A DNA stretch of 64,000 bases from CAWUEZ02 sp963921355. GTDB lineage: Bacteria > Pseudomonadota > Alphaproteobacteria > Thalassobaculales > Thalassobaculaceae. A model generated the notes under the pieces. That model was not told the origin of the DNA. It saw only the letters and a program-made list of their open reading frames with translations, and did no database searches. Below are positions 34,393 through 44,549 of this stretch, in pieces. Made by a program: the position numbers and the translations under genes. Positions within the stretch are counted from its first letter, which is position 1, and each line of letters begins with the position of its first letter. The stretch spans positions 4,932,223 to 4,996,222 of the forward strand of contig OZ001190.1 in NCBI GenBank assembly GCA_963921355.3, in the 5' to 3' direction.

Positions 34393-34457
34393 TCCACCCG
34401 CGGTCCGGTCGGTCAGCCACCGAACCGCGCAGTCCTAGCAGGGTGGACTGTCCTCGA

Positions 34458-34625
34458 CTAAACGCGCTCCAAGCGCGCTATCTCATCCTTGATGGCCAGT
34501 TTCTGGCGCTTGATATCGTGTATGACAACATCGTCGGGCAACGGTCGACCGGTTTCGTCCTGCAACTTGCTGTCGAGCCAGGCATGACGCTCGCGCAGAG
34601 AATCGATCCGTTCGGACGCAGTCAT
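34458..34625 (-). CDS. DUF465 (YdcH family) small protein
   Basis: A 55-residue coiled-coil protein that starts MTASERIDSLRERHAWLDSK and ends HDIKRQKLAIKDEIARLERV, the DUF465/YdcH signature. Function is unknown; it is widespread and often monocistronic. The ATG at 34625 is preceded by AAGGAGGTG at ideal distance, and a terminator follows. Convincing despite its size. Confidence 0.9.
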   Translation of the reverse strand: MTASERIDSLRERHAWLDSKLQDETGRPLPDDVVIHDIKRQKLAIKDEIARLERV

Positions 34626-34738
34626 ATGCACCTCCTTTCGATGTCTTGGGGTTGGTTCCCCAACTGAAAGCCTACGCCTGTCAGGTGTGCACGCAAGATC
34701 AATCTCTCAAGCCCTTGAATTCTTGTAATTAAGTTACG

Positions 34739-35617
34739 TTAATTACCTATATTTATTAGGGATTCTATCCCGGCGGCGACGGCCAGAATATGATCGTCCG
34801 CCAACGATTCGCCCATGATCATCAGACCCACGGGGCCCTCGCCGGTCTCCGGCAGTGGGATGGTGGCGGCGCAGCGATCGAGGAAATTCCCCACTGTGCA
34901 GTTTCGAAGCATCGCCAGATTGGTGGTCGCGTACTGGCCGTCATCCGCCTCCAGCGGGGCGATCGCCGGGGCGACCTGGGGCGTGGTCGGCATCAAGATG
35001 GCGTCGAAGGCGGCGGTCCTGGCGGCAACCTGCGCCTGCAGCGTCGCGCGGGCCCCGGTCAGCGTGAAATAGTCGGCAGCCGACTGTTCGCCGGCGCGAC
35101 GCATGCGTGAGATCACCCGCGGATCGAACGCATCCGGATTGGCGAGGATGTGCCGCTCATGCAGGGCATAGCTCTCCGGCGCGGTGAACCCGCCCTTGGC
35201 ATGCAGTTCCGGCAGCCGAAGCAGTTCGGGAACCGCCAGATCGACGACCGTGGCACCGGCTTCGGACAACCGGGTCAGGGCGGCCTCGAAGGCGCGCGCG
35301 GTCGGCGCGTCCAGATCCTCGAGAACGTAGTCGCGCACCACCGCCAGCCGCAGCCCCTTGCCCGGGAGCGGCGCGATCGTCCGCACCGGCTCGCCGGCCA
35401 GGACCTGATGCAGGCGGGCACAGCAGGCCACGCTGACAGCCAAAGGCCCGATGCTGTCAAGCGACGGTGACAACGCCACCGCGCCGTCGATCGGCACCCG
35501 CCGCTGGGTCGGCTTGAACCCGGTCAGGCCGCACAGGCCCGAGGGAATCCGCACCGAACCGCCGGTGTCCGTCCCGAGGCCGGCAACCGCCATCCCGTCG
35601 GTCACGCTGACCGCCGC
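34739..35617 (-). pseudogene. Amidase (AS family), N-terminal part missing
   Basis: The frame holds 293 codons of an amidase-signature enzyme, from DGMAVAGLGTDTGGSVRIPS (the second half of the signature, with the catalytic serine region) to a normal C-terminus. The upstream part, about 150 residues with the catalytic lysine and GSSGGS, is absent. At about 35610-35620 the sequence changes to the adenylate cyclase gene on the other strand. The frame stays open further, but only as a shadow of the cyclase. It cannot be functional. Confidence 0.85.
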
Positions 35618-37069
35618 CTGCTGCTTGCAACGACGTTCTTCTCGGCGAGCGAGAAGAACTTCACACGACTGACCGACGACATCCGGCAATACGCCGCCGG
35701 CCGCAGCGACCGGGCATTCGTCGCCGATCGCTATCGTCTCGACGACGCCCACAGCCGTCGCCTGGACCGGATCGTCGAGACCATCGACACCAGCCCGAAC
35801 AGCCATGGTCTCGCCCGTCGGCTGGCGGACTTCGTCCTGGATGCCCAGGAGGTGGACCTGACCCGGATCCGCCCCAAGACCCTGGCCCGGCGTTGGCAGG
35901 TCGACGACCTCAGCGTGACCGAACTCTGCCTGGAAGCGGTTCGCGACGGGCTCCTGGAGTCCCGGTGGGACATTCTGTGCCCACGGTGCCGGGGTGCGCA
36001 ACTGTCGAGCTTCGCCCTCGATCAGTTGCCGACCGAAGCCCACTGCCTGTCCTGCAACATCCACTACGACCGGGACTTCGCCCGCAATGTCGAGCTCAGT
36101 TTTCACCCGTCGCCGGCGGTCCGGCCGGTGCCGCAAGGCGAGTTCTGCCTGTGGGGTCCGATGTCGACCTCGCACGTCAAACTGCAGGTCGCGGTCGATC
36201 CGGGGCAGACCCGGACACTGCCGTTCAGCCCGGCCGATGGTCCCTACCGCTACAGAACCCTGGAGACCGGCGGCCAGCGAGACGTCGAGATCCGTGGCGC
36301 CGCGCCAGCGGCCATCGTGGCGGATGGCGAGGTTCTCACCGGCGCCGCCGGGGAGACCGGAACGATCAGCCTGGAGAACCAGGGATCGACACGCCGGACA
36401 GTGGTGATCGAATCCCGCGCCTGGGTCGAGGATGCCTTGACCGCGCACGCGGCGACCACGCTGCAGGCGTTCCGGGATCTGTTCTCCGCCGAGGCGCTGC
36501 ACCCGGGCGACCAGGTGTCGATCGCCCAGATCGCCCTGGTGTTCACCGATCTGAAGGGGTCGACCGCCCTGTACGAGCGGATCGGCGACGCCGCCGCCTA
36601 TCATCTGGTGCGCGAGCACTTCGCCTTTCTCGCCGGCATCATCCGCCAGAACCGCGGCGCGATCGTGAAAACCATCGGCGACGCGGTGATGGCGGCGTTT
36701 GCCGAACCCGCCGACGCCGTGCGCACCGCACTCGAAGCCCAGGCCCGCATTGCCGAGTTCAACCGCAACCTGGCGCGCGAGGCTGGCGTCGACGGCGGCG
36801 AGGACGCCGTGGTCCTCAAGATCGGCGCCCATGCCGGCGCGTGCATCGCCGTCACGCTGAACGATCGGCTCGACTATTTCGGTTCGATGGTGAATCTGGC
36901 CGCCCGGGTTCAGGGCCTGGCCGACGGCGGCGAGATCGTGTTGACCGCAGGCCTCGCGGCGGACGACACGGTGGCACCGCTGCTGACGCGGAGCGTGTCC
37001 GAGTCCGCCGCCGTCCGTGGATTCGAGGCGCCGGTCCCGGTTGTGCGGATCGGACCGGCGACCGGGTGA
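35615..37069 (+). pseudogene. Class III adenylate/guanylate cyclase, N-terminal part missing
   Basis: The frame is protein-like from about 35615 (RRLLLATTFFSASEKNF) to 37069. It covers the middle of a DUF5939-type cyclase, including a zinc-knuckle-like CPRCRG and CLSCNIHYD, and ends with a full catalytic domain: ALVFTDLKGSTALYERIGD, TIGDAVMAAFAEP and DYFGSMVNLAARVQGLADGG. The normal N-terminal domain and start codon are missing. A GTG at 35852 could still give a 405-residue product containing the catalytic domain, but no promoter is evident. Confidence 0.8.
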
Positions 37070-37075
37070 AGGCCC

Positions 37076-38143
37076 CTAGTCGCGGCGAACCGCCAATTCA
37101 CGCACGATGTCGACCGGCTTCCGCCGGCCGTCCGGCTGGACGACCGTAGCCCAAGGGGTCGACTCGCGGTAGAGCGCCGTGAACTTGGCGCGGAACGGAT
37201 AGTCGTCGACGCCGAAATCGAAACTGTCGCGGCCGACCGACCGGTTCTGCGGGAACAGGTAGCGCACCGCCAGCGCGTCCATGGCGTCGCCGTACCAGGC
37301 GAGGTTGACCGCGTCCATGTGCTGGAATGACAGGAAGTTGGCGATCAACTCGGTCTCAACGGTAATCTCGTTCAGACGCCAAGGCGCGACCAGGTTGATC
37401 CTCGCATCGGGATCGAAGGCCTGCCCGTCGACCAGACACAGGTTCACGGCGCCGCCGAAATACTCCTCGAGGTAGCGCGCCTGGACGATCAAATTGAACG
37501 GCAGGTCGGTCAGAACCAGGCGCGCCTGTGGGAACAACAGAGCGCAATCGCGCAGAAAACGTCCGTGGCCGCCGCCAATCTCAAGAACCGACGTCGGCGC
37601 GCGGCCCAGCCAGGCCGCCAGCAACGGCGCGCGGTTTGAAACCCGCGTGGTCTGATTGGTCACCCGGATCGGCGGCGACGCCGAGACCAGATCGAGGAAC
37701 ACGCCGCCGATCTCCAACGGTTCGTGCAGCAGGGCGGCCCACTGGATTTCGAGGTCCGCGAACAGCACACGCGCCTCCGTGGCGCCAACGTCGATCGAGT
37801 TCAGGATCCGCCGGCGCGCGGTCAAGACCAGCTGTTCCGTCTTCTGGACCTCCGGCGCCGGATCGTCGTCGGTCGGCTTGGTGTCGAGAAAGTCGTTCTT
37901 GAACTCGAAGCCGAGACCGCCATAGGCGAAATCCGCGAACCGGCGCAGCCGATCGGCGTCCAGCGGATAACGCCACTTTAGGTTCTCGCCTCCGGCCGGC
38001 CGCCAGCCGAGGTCTATGTGGGCTGCCGCCGCTTCCATGAGCTGGTCATGCATGGCGACCAGGGTCTCCAGCCGCTCGGGACCGAGGCTCTCGCGCCGCC
38101 GATAGGCCTGGTGAATGTCCGCCGCCGAAGCGATGGTGGTCAT
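37076..38143 (-). CDS. Putative sugar O-methyltransferase
   Basis: A 355-residue protein of the putative sugar O-methyltransferase family, SAM-dependent, with the Rossmann motif VLEIGGGHGRFLRDCALLFP and a following acidic loop (LVLTDLPFN). The N-terminal helical region ENLKWRYPLDADRLRRFADF is typical of the group, which occurs near surface-polysaccharide genes. No glycosyltransferase is adjacent. It is convergent with the cyclase remnant, with a 6-base gap. Confidence 0.8.
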   Translation of the reverse strand: MTTIASAADIHQAYRRRESLGPERLETLVAMHDQLMEAAAAHIDLGWRPAGGENLKWRYPLDADRLRRFADFAYGGLGFEFKNDFLDTKPTDDDPAPEVQKTEQLVLTARRRILNSIDVGATEARVLFADLEIQWAALLHEPLEIGGVFLDLVSASPPIRVTNQTTRVSNRAPLLAAWLGRAPTSVLEIGGGHGRFLRDCALLFPQARLVLTDLPFNLIVQARYLEEYFGGAVNLCLVDGQAFDPDARINLVAPWRLNEITVETELIANFLSFQHMDAVNLAWYGDAMDALAVRYLFPQNRSVGRDSFDFGVDDYPFRAKFTALYRESTPWATVVQPDGRRKPVDIVRELAVRRD

Positions 38144-38324
38144 GGTATTTTCGATCCAGTGGTTGCGGGAGCGGCAAGCGGACAGCGCCGACCTTAGTGG
38201 ACTGCCCCATGGATGAAAATCCGGGCTCGCCCCAGACGCACCGCCGCCGCGGCCATTGCATCGCCGCGCGTCTCGCGGCATGAGTCCCTCCGCCAATCGA
38301 ACCGCAGCCCCGGAGACCCGCCAG

Positions 38325-39443
38325 ATGAGCGCCTTGGAGAACGAACCGGTCGTCGATCAGGAAGAGATCATCGACGGCATCCTCGACTGGGTTGAAACCG
38401 AAACCCCCACCTATTTCGCCGAGGAAGTGAACAAGCTGGCCGACAAGGTGCAAACCCTTTGGGAGGGCACCGGCTGCACGGTTGAACGGATCGACGGCAC
38501 CGACGGATTCGGCGACCACCTGATCGCGCGCACCCCCGACTGGGAGGAGGGCAAGCCGAGCCTGCTCGTCATGAGCCACATCGACACGGTTCACCCGCTT
38601 GGCACCAAGGACGAGGCGAACCCGATCCGCCGCGACGGCGACTCGCTGTACGGCCCCGGGATCTACGACATGAAGGCGGGTGCGTACCTGCCCTACTACG
38701 CGTATCGCCACCTCCAGCGCCTGGGCGCGAAGACCCGGCTGCCGGTCACCTTCCTCTACGTCTCCGAAGAGGAGGTCGACAGCCCGACCAGCCGGGCGAT
38801 CATCGAGGCCGAAGCCCGAAAGGCCAACTACGTCCTGGTCACCGAGCCGGCCCGCGATGGCGGCAAGGTCGTGACCGCCCGCAAGGGTGTCGGTCGGTTC
38901 GAGATGACGGTCACTGGCCGGCCGGCCCATTCCGGCGCCCAGCACCAGGACGGCCGCAGCGCCGTCAAGGAACTGGCCCACCATATCCTGGAGATCGAGG
39001 GCTTCACCGACTACGACCGCGGCGTCACGACCAATGTCGGTCTCGTGGCCGCCGGGACCGGCGTCAACGTGGTGCCCCGCGACGCCCGCGCGGAGATCGA
39101 TCTTCGTGTGGTCACCGCCGCCGACGGTGAGGAACTGACGGCCCGCATCCTGGACCGCACGCCGCGCGACCCCGACGTCTCCATCGAGATCGTCGGCGGC
39201 ATGAACCGGCCGCTGTTCGAGAAGGCCCGTGACCTGGTGGCCGATACCGGGCTCGAGATCGAGAGCACAGCGCTCACTGGCGGCGGCTCGGACGGCAACT
39301 TCACCGCGGCGATCGGCGTGCCGACCCTGGACGGTTTGGGGGCCGACGGGAAGGGCGCCCACACCCTGCACGAACAGGTCTACATCTCCTCGCTGGTGCC
39401 GCGGGCCAAGATGTGGACCCGGCTGCTGGAACGGCTCGAATGA
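38325..39443 (+). CDS. M20-family metallopeptidase (carboxypeptidase G2-like)
   Basis: A 372-residue dizinc peptidase of the M20/M28 group. Ligands are H85 (LLVMSHIDTVHP), D115 (YGPGIYDMKAG) and E149/E150 (LYVSEEEVDSP), and the dimerisation domain starts at ARKGVGRFEMTVTGRPAHSG. It resembles carboxypeptidase G2, acting on N-acyl amino acids. The start at 38325 has GGAGACC upstream. Its stop overlaps the hisI start (ATGA), so it heads an operon of three. Confidence 0.9.
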   Translation: MSALENEPVVDQEEIIDGILDWVETETPTYFAEEVNKLADKVQTLWEGTGCTVERIDGTDGFGDHLIARTPDWEEGKPSLLVMSHIDTVHPLGTKDEANPIRRDGDSLYGPGIYDMKAGAYLPYYAYRHLQRLGAKTRLPVTFLYVSEEEVDSPTSRAIIEAEARKANYVLVTEPARDGGKVVTARKGVGRFEMTVTGRPAHSGAQHQDGRSAVKELAHHILEIEGFTDYDRGVTTNVGLVAAGTGVNVVPRDARAEIDLRVVTAADGEELTARILDRTPRDPDVSIEIVGGMNRPLFEKARDLVADTGLEIESTALTGGGSDGNFTAAIGVPTLDGLGADGKGAHTLHEQVYISSLVPRAKMWTRLLERLE

Positions 39444-39883
39444 CCATCCGGTTCGAAGCCCGTGGCGACAGCCACGCGATCGAGGAAGGCACAGCCCTCG
39501 CCCCGAAGTTCGACAGCGACGGCCTGATCCCGGCGGTCGCCGCCGATGCCGCTTCCGGCAGCGTCCTGATGATGGCCTGGATGAATGCCGACGCGCTGAC
39601 CGCCACGATCGAGACCGGCGAGGCCCACTACTGGTCGCGCTCGCGCCGGGCGATGTGGCGCAAGGGCGAGAGCAGCGGCCATGTTCAGGTTGTCCGCGAG
39701 ATCCGCCTAGACTGCGACCAGGACACAGTGCTTCTGCTGGTCGACCAGCATGGCCCCGGCGCATGCCATGTCGGCTATGAGAGCTGCTTCTTCCGCCGCG
39801 TCGTGCGCGCCGGCGACGACGTGGTGCTGGAGACCGTGGCGGAGAAGACCTACGATCCGGACGCGGTCTATTCCGGAGGCTGA
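39440..39883 (+). CDS. hisI: Phosphoribosyl-AMP cyclohydrolase
   Basis: A 147-residue zinc enzyme that opens the adenine ring of phosphoribosyl-AMP in histidine synthesis. Magnesium and zinc ligands are visible: DCDQD (91-95), C109 and C116 in GACHVGYESCFF, and the block AHYWSRSRRAMWRKGESSGH that identifies HisI. Length fits the monofunctional alphaproteobacterial form. It is translated with the M20 gene (ATGA overlap). No other his gene lies nearby, apart from a HisC-like gene 14 kb away. Confidence 0.95.
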   Translation: MTIRFEARGDSHAIEEGTALAPKFDSDGLIPAVAADAASGSVLMMAWMNADALTATIETGEAHYWSRSRRAMWRKGESSGHVQVVREIRLDCDQDTVLLLVDQHGPGACHVGYESCFFRRVVRAGDDVVLETVAEKTYDPDAVYSGG

Positions 39884-39885
39884 GG

Positions 39886-40434
39886 ATGGCACGGGTTGAT
39901 CTGCTGCTGCCGGCGGTCGAGCGGGCCGCGCTCGAGACCCCGACCCCCCATGGGCGCCTGACCGTGCCCGGCCGCGCCATCCCGGAGAAGCGTGTGTCTC
40001 TGGACGTCGACGACGTCGCCCGGCTGCGCTCGGCCGCGCGGGAAGCCGCGGCGCGGGCCCATGCCCCGTACTCGCGCTTCACGGTCGGCGCCGCCCTGTT
40101 CATGGCCGACGACCCCGAACGCCGCGTCATCATCGGCTCCAATGTGGAGAACGCCAGTTATGGCGGCACGATCTGCGCCGAGCGCACCGCCCTGACCCAT
40201 GCCGCGGCACTCGGTTTCCGGCGCCTCGAACTGCTGGTGGTCAGTTGCGTGGGGGCCCTTGAAGCGCCGATCGACGATCGCTCGCCCTGCGGGATCTGCC
40301 GGCAGGTGATCCATGAGTTCGCGAGCCGGTCGCCGGAAACGCTGGTTATCGTCGACAGCGGGACCAAGGACGCGCTGGGCGACGTGCTCGATATCGACCG
40401 CCTGCTGCCCTACGGGTTCCGGCTGAATCGTTGA
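39886..40434 (+). CDS. cdd: Cytidine deaminase with N-terminal extension
   Basis: A 182-residue zinc deaminase converting cytidine or deoxycytidine to uridine. The catalytic blocks are NVENASYGGTICAERTA (zinc C97, catalytic E99) and SPCGICRQVIHEF (zinc C135 and C138). The core from about residue 40 is a standard tetrameric Cdd; the first about 35 residues are extra. Two bases separate it from the hisI stop. The pairing with HisI is unusual, and both act on nucleotides. Confidence 0.9.
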   Translation: MARVDLLLPAVERAALETPTPHGRLTVPGRAIPEKRVSLDVDDVARLRSAAREAAARAHAPYSRFTVGAALFMADDPERRVIIGSNVENASYGGTICAERTALTHAAALGFRRLELLVVSCVGALEAPIDDRSPCGICRQVIHEFASRSPETLVIVDSGTKDALGDVLDIDRLLPYGFRLNR

Positions 40435-40437
40435 ACG

Positions 40438-40550
40438 CCCTTCGACACGCCCCGGATCAACCCCGGATTCAATCCGGGGCGGGGCTGCTCAGGGCGAGGT
40501 AGAATAGACAAACCTCGTCCTGAGCAGCCCGAAGGGCGTGTCGAAGGGCG
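40438..40550. repeat. Intergenic palindromic repeat, TTCGACACG family, copy 3
   Basis: The longest copy: CCCTTCGACACGCCCC faces GGCGTGTCGAAGGGCG, with GGGCTGCTCAGGGCGAGG and CCTCGTCCTGAGCAGCCC inside. It begins at the cdd stop codon. Confidence 0.9.
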
Positions 40551-40564
40551 GTTGTCCCCTTCCC

Positions 40565-40654
40565 CGTCATCCCGGCGTCGCGCAGCGGCGGCCGGGACCT
40601 CGTCGTCCTGAGAGAGGTCCCGGTTTCGACCATGCGGCCGAACCGGGATGACGG
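40565..40654. repeat. Intergenic palindromic repeat, GTCATCCCGG family, copy 2
   Basis: CGTCATCCCGGCG with GGCCGGGACCTCG faces GAGGTCCCGGTTTCGACC with GAACCGGGATGACGG. It directly follows the TTCGACACG repeat and lies before the Ldh-family gene on the other strand. Confidence 0.88.
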
Positions 40655-40663
40655 ATTTGCCCC

Positions 40664-41674
40664 CTACCCGCACAACCCCAAGATTTCGGCGTGCAGGGGT
40701 GCTGGGATCTCCGCACCCTCGGTCGCCGTGCGCACCCGGTTGGCGTGGCGGCGACCGCCGGGCAGGCGCACGCCCTCCTCGGCCAGAATCCGCTCGAACA
40801 GCAGCTCGGCATGGGCCGCCCAGCGGTCACCATCGCCCATCCGGGACGGATCGATCGCGATCATCAGTTCCCCGCCGCCCGGCGGACCGCCGTCCTTGCT
40901 GTCGGCCGCGAAGGACTCGAAGCTGAACATGTCGCCGATCAGGGCGCCCGCCAGCAGCTCGACCATCAGGGCGATCGACGCCCCCTTGTAGCCGCCGAAC
41001 GGCGACTGGGCCCCGCCGTCCAGGATCGCAGCCGGGTCGGTGGTGTCGTTGCCCTCGGCATCGATCCCGGTGCCCGGCGGGACCGAGTGGCCATCGCGTT
41101 TGGCGATCATGATTTCGCCTCGGGCCAGTGCCGAAGAGGCCTGATCGAACACCATCGGATCGCGGCCGGGCCGTGGCCAGGCGAAGGCCATCGGATTGGT
41201 GCCGTAGATCGGCCGTTTGCCGCCGGCGGCGGTGACATAGGGAAAGGCCGCGGTGAAGGCGAAGGCGCAGAGCCCCTCTTCGGCCAGCGGTTCGACCTCG
41301 TACCAGAGCGCCTGATAGTGATAGATGTCGCGGAGTGCGAGGACCGCCACACCCTGCTCCCGTGCGCGCTCGATCAGCGGCTGGCGCCCGGTGTGCAGGG
41401 CCAGTGGGGCAAAGCCGCGGTCACCGAGCACACGAATGGCTCCGGGGGCCAGATCCTCGACCCGGGGCCGCGCCCGACCATTGACCTTGCCGCTCCGCAG
41501 CGACTTGACGTAGCCCGGCAACCGGAACAGCCCGTGGCTTTTTGCGCCGTCGCGTTCCGCCGCATGGATCACGCTGGCGACCGCCTCGGCATTCTCGGTA
41601 TCGCAGCCGTTCGCCGTGAAGCACCGGATGGTGAGGTCACGAACCTCGTCGAGGGACAGGGTGACGGTGGACAT
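40664..41674 (-). CDS. Ldh-family NAD(P)-dependent oxidoreductase
   Basis: A 336-residue member of the malate/L-lactate dehydrogenase family (YlbC/DpkA type), which reduces 2-oxo acids or cyclic imino acids. Typical blocks: SHGLFRLPGYVKSL, the catalytic stretch DIYHYQALWYEVEPLAEEGL, and YGTNPMAFAWPRPG. The substrate may be delta-1-piperideine-2-carboxylate or ureidoglycolate. A TCGTGAGCC leader precedes the ATG at 41674. Confidence 0.85.
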   Translation of the reverse strand: MSTVTLSLDEVRDLTIRCFTANGCDTENAEAVASVIHAAERDGAKSHGLFRLPGYVKSLRSGKVNGRARPRVEDLAPGAIRVLGDRGFAPLALHTGRQPLIERAREQGVAVLALRDIYHYQALWYEVEPLAEEGLCAFAFTAAFPYVTAAGGKRPIYGTNPMAFAWPRPGRDPMVFDQASSALARGEIMIAKRDGHSVPPGTGIDAEGNDTTDPAAILDGGAQSPFGGYKGASIALMVELLAGALIGDMFSFESFAADSKDGGPPGGGELMIAIDPSRMGDGDRWAAHAELLFERILAEEGVRLPGGRRHANRVRTATEGAEIPAPLHAEILGLCG

Positions 41675-41735
41675 GGCGGCTCCTCAGCGGCTCACGATTG
41701 GCAATCTGGACGAGCATACTGCGTCCGTCCTGGAA

Positions 41736-41797
41736 TAGATCAGATCCGTGTCAGATGGACTCGCTTTCGGCGGTCCATCTGACACGGATCCGATCTA
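41736..41797. repeat. 25-bp inverted repeat (hairpin H2), one mismatch
   Basis: Arms 41736-41760 and 41773-41797 pair over 25 bases with one mismatch. The foot is TAGATC(A/G)GATC, as in hairpin H1 at 1029-1090, whereas the upper stem differs. An outer pair of arms, GCAATCTGGA (41701-41710) and TCCAGATTGC (41801-41810), gives a nested palindrome. It lies between the divergent Ldh and MFS genes. Confidence 0.88.
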
Positions 41798-41858
41798 GAC
41801 TCCAGATTGCCCGGCCGGCGTTGATGCATCGGGCTCGGTGAAGACGGAGTGCGATGCG

Positions 41859-43079
<1,221 letters not shown>

Positions 43080-43197
43080 ACGTATCGCGGCGGGTGGCGA
43101 GTTCCTCCTTGAAGCCCCGTGCGGGCTCGGCTATATGACGGCCTCGCCTCCCGGCGGGCATCGGATTTCGCATCCAATGACCCGCCCATGGCCCGGT

Positions 43198-43274
43198 CGG
43201 GGAGTAGCTCAGCCTGGTAGAGCACTGTCTTCGGGAGGCAGGGGCCGGAGGTTCGAATCCTCTCTCCCCGACCA
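43198..43274 (+). tRNA. tRNA-Pro (anticodon CGG)
   Basis: A complete cloverleaf with encoded CCA: acceptor CGGGGAG pairs with CTCCCCG, the D stem is GCTC/GAGC, the anticodon loop TTCGGGA gives CGG, and the T arm holds GTTCGAATC. It reads proline CCG codons. Gene composition changes right after it and phage genes follow, so its 3' end is the likely attachment site of the prophage. Confidence 0.97.
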
Positions 43275-43277
43275 CCT

Positions 43278-43290
43278 TTTCAATGACTTA
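43278..43290 (+). repeat. TTTCAATGACTTA motif after tRNA-Pro (att-like)
   Basis: This 13-mer lies 3 bases after the CCA of tRNA-Pro. A one-mismatch copy, TTTCAAGGACTTA, lies 2 bases after the CCA of tRNA-Thr at 45581-45593. The shared position suggests that both are crossover-proximal sequences of tyrosine-integrase attachment sites. This is an inference. Confidence 0.5.
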
Positions 43291-43335
43291 GCTCCAATTC
43301 CGACACTGACCCTTGGCACAAATGAACCGGGGGTA

Positions 43336-43902
43336 TTGGTTTGCGCGCCAGATTTCACGGGATCGCGCATCGAGTGCCTGCCTGACGACGCGCTGGCCGA
43401 TTTCGTCGAGTGCCTGTTCTTCAGTGATCAGCACAAAGGGCACCATCGGGGCACAGTTCAAGACCATTGGGCAATGGTCAGTGCAATTGCCAACGGCGCG
43501 GTACGCCTTCGCTCCTACTCGTACAGCGTCCCGGACGACATGGAGTTAGAGACCGCTTGGTGGCATCGGAGTTGCCGCGGGACCGAGGGGCTCGAACACT
43601 CTCTTATCCGGTATTGCGCCGTGCGGTGGGTCCAGTTCGTCGGGGACCCCGATCCGTCGATTGAGCACAACTGGGTCGGACGCATCACCGCCGACTTAGT
43701 GAGCAAGCCCCTCGGGATGATTGCTGAGGTTGGAAACACCGACCCCGGCTACGCGCTGCTCGCGATTGCCAAGGGCTGGTCCCGGTATGCCGTTTTCCCC
43801 TTCCACGCTTGGAGCGGTCCACGGTTTTGGACGCTTGCCAAGGGGCCGGCTTATGACGAGTGGGCGCCCTGGTGGGAGTCCCGGAAGGGAGAATTCCAAT
43901 GA
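43336..43902 (+). CDS. Phage-region hypothetical protein
   Basis: A frame of about 188 residues beginning with TTG at 43336, after a CCGGGGG site. The frame is open back through the tRNA, but that part is not protein. It is mixed alpha/beta with several Trp and His pairs (ETAWWHRSCRGTEGLEHSLI, PAYDEWAPWWESRKGE). No family is recognised. The stop overlaps the next tiny ORF by ATGA. Confidence 0.55.
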   Translation: MVCAPDFTGSRIECLPDDALADFVECLFFSDQHKGHHRGTVQDHWAMVSAIANGAVRLRSYSYSVPDDMELETAWWHRSCRGTEGLEHSLIRYCAVRWVQFVGDPDPSIEHNWVGRITADLVSKPLGMIAEVGNTDPGYALLAIAKGWSRYAVFPFHAWSGPRFWTLAKGPAYDEWAPWWESRKGEFQ

Positions 43903-44009
43903 CGGCGCCAATCCTTCCAAGCCAGACACTTACCCGGAAACCGAACGCTTCAACCTGCCCTCTCAGGGCTGGGGTTGGGCCCGTTTTGTCAACTGGAGGG
44001 GCGCTGTGA
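43899..44009 (+). CDS. 36-residue coupled ORF, 5' remnant of a paralogous gene
   Basis: It starts at ATG 43899, overlapping the upstream stop (ATGA), and its stop overlaps the next start (GTGA), so it is perfectly phased for coupled translation. Its first part, APILPSQTLTRKPNA, matches APIPTVQTLTRKPTA in the 45636 ORF, with DNA identity from 43904 to 43946. It looks like the 5' end of a second copy of that gene, cut short. Confidence 0.5.
   Translation: MTAPILPSQTLTRKPNASTCPLRAGVGPVLSTGGAL
43904..43946 (+). repeat. 43-bp direct repeat, copy 1
   Basis: GGCGCCAATCC (43904-43914) and, at the same spacing, CCAGACACTTACCCGGAAAC (from 43922) recur at 45725 and 45743. Both copies follow a tRNA gene. 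It marks duplication or recombination in the left arm. Confidence 0.85.
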
Positions 44010-44371
44010 CCGACAAGCCGACAACGATGATTTACGTCCATGAAAGCGTGTTCCAAAGCTGGGCGCGCGACCTCGGGTCGTTCGCAATTCTGACCGCCCC
44101 TATCGGCCTGGGAATTTTGCTCGACTCTTCTGCGATGCAGTGGATGGGCTTTGTGGTTGCCCTGGTCGCCTTCTTTGCGCGGGTACTGAGCGTCGGGAAG
44201 TCCTGGAGGCTCACACCGCAAGCCGCTGCTGATCGCCTGCGGCAGGAGTTCGGCGTCGTCGGTCGGATGGCGAACACAAAACAAACCGCTGATGCGCAAG
44301 CGAAATCTCAGATCGCTACCGAACCTCGCACATATTCGGGCGGTCCGATGACGGAGGGTGAGGATGGGTGA
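44006..44371 (+). CDS. Phage membrane protein, two predicted helices
   Basis: A 121-residue protein from a GTG at 44006 with a GGAGGG site. After an N-terminal helix (YVHESVFQSWARDLG) come two hydrophobic segments, FAILTAPIGLGILLDSSAM and MGFVVALVAFFARVLSV, then a basic cytoplasmic tail. It could be a small holin or superinfection-exclusion protein, but that is a guess. Residues VGRMANT near 86 are encoded by a copy of the junction repeat (44258-44277) lying inside the gene. Confidence 0.65.
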   Translation: MTDKPTTMIYVHESVFQSWARDLGSFAILTAPIGLGILLDSSAMQWMGFVVALVAFFARVLSVGKSWRLTPQAAADRLRQEFGVVGRMANTKQTADAQAKSQIATEPRTYSGGPMTEGEDG

Positions 44372-44549
44372 TCTGCCGCCACGAGAGGGATTCATCAGCT
44401 TGCACGATTACCTGCATGGCATCGGCGCTGGGACAGTGACGATCTATCCAGACCGCCCCTCGCTTATCGCGTCTGGAGAGCGTGAACCTGCTGTCAGGGT
44501 GCAACTGACGGCCCGTCAGTTGTCGGAGGACACCAATGGAAATGGTTGA
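44364..44549 (+). CDS. Small phage ORF, 61 residues
   Basis: It starts at ATG 44364, 3 bases after the GGAGGG of a junction repeat, and overlaps the upstream stop. The protein (HDYLHGIGAGTVTIYPDRPS in the middle) is not recognised. It has no membrane segment. The last residues overlap the next start by 14 bases. Confidence 0.6.
   Translation: MGDLPPREGFISLHDYLHGIGAGTVTIYPDRPSLIASGEREPAVRVQLTARQLSEDTNGNG

Noticed and set aside
34443..34667. 74-codon plus-strand ORF
   Set aside because: It is antisense to the DUF465 gene, which has a strong ribosome site and a family match.
35634..35660. The 10-bp palindrome as a transposon end
   Set aside because: It encodes the cyclase residues TFFSASEKNF in the proper frame, so symmetry may be by chance; there is no target duplication or transposase.
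35618..36832. N-terminal extension of the amidase frame (minus strand, up to 36832)
   Set aside because: The extra 400 codons are antisense to the cyclase domain and match no amidase sequence.
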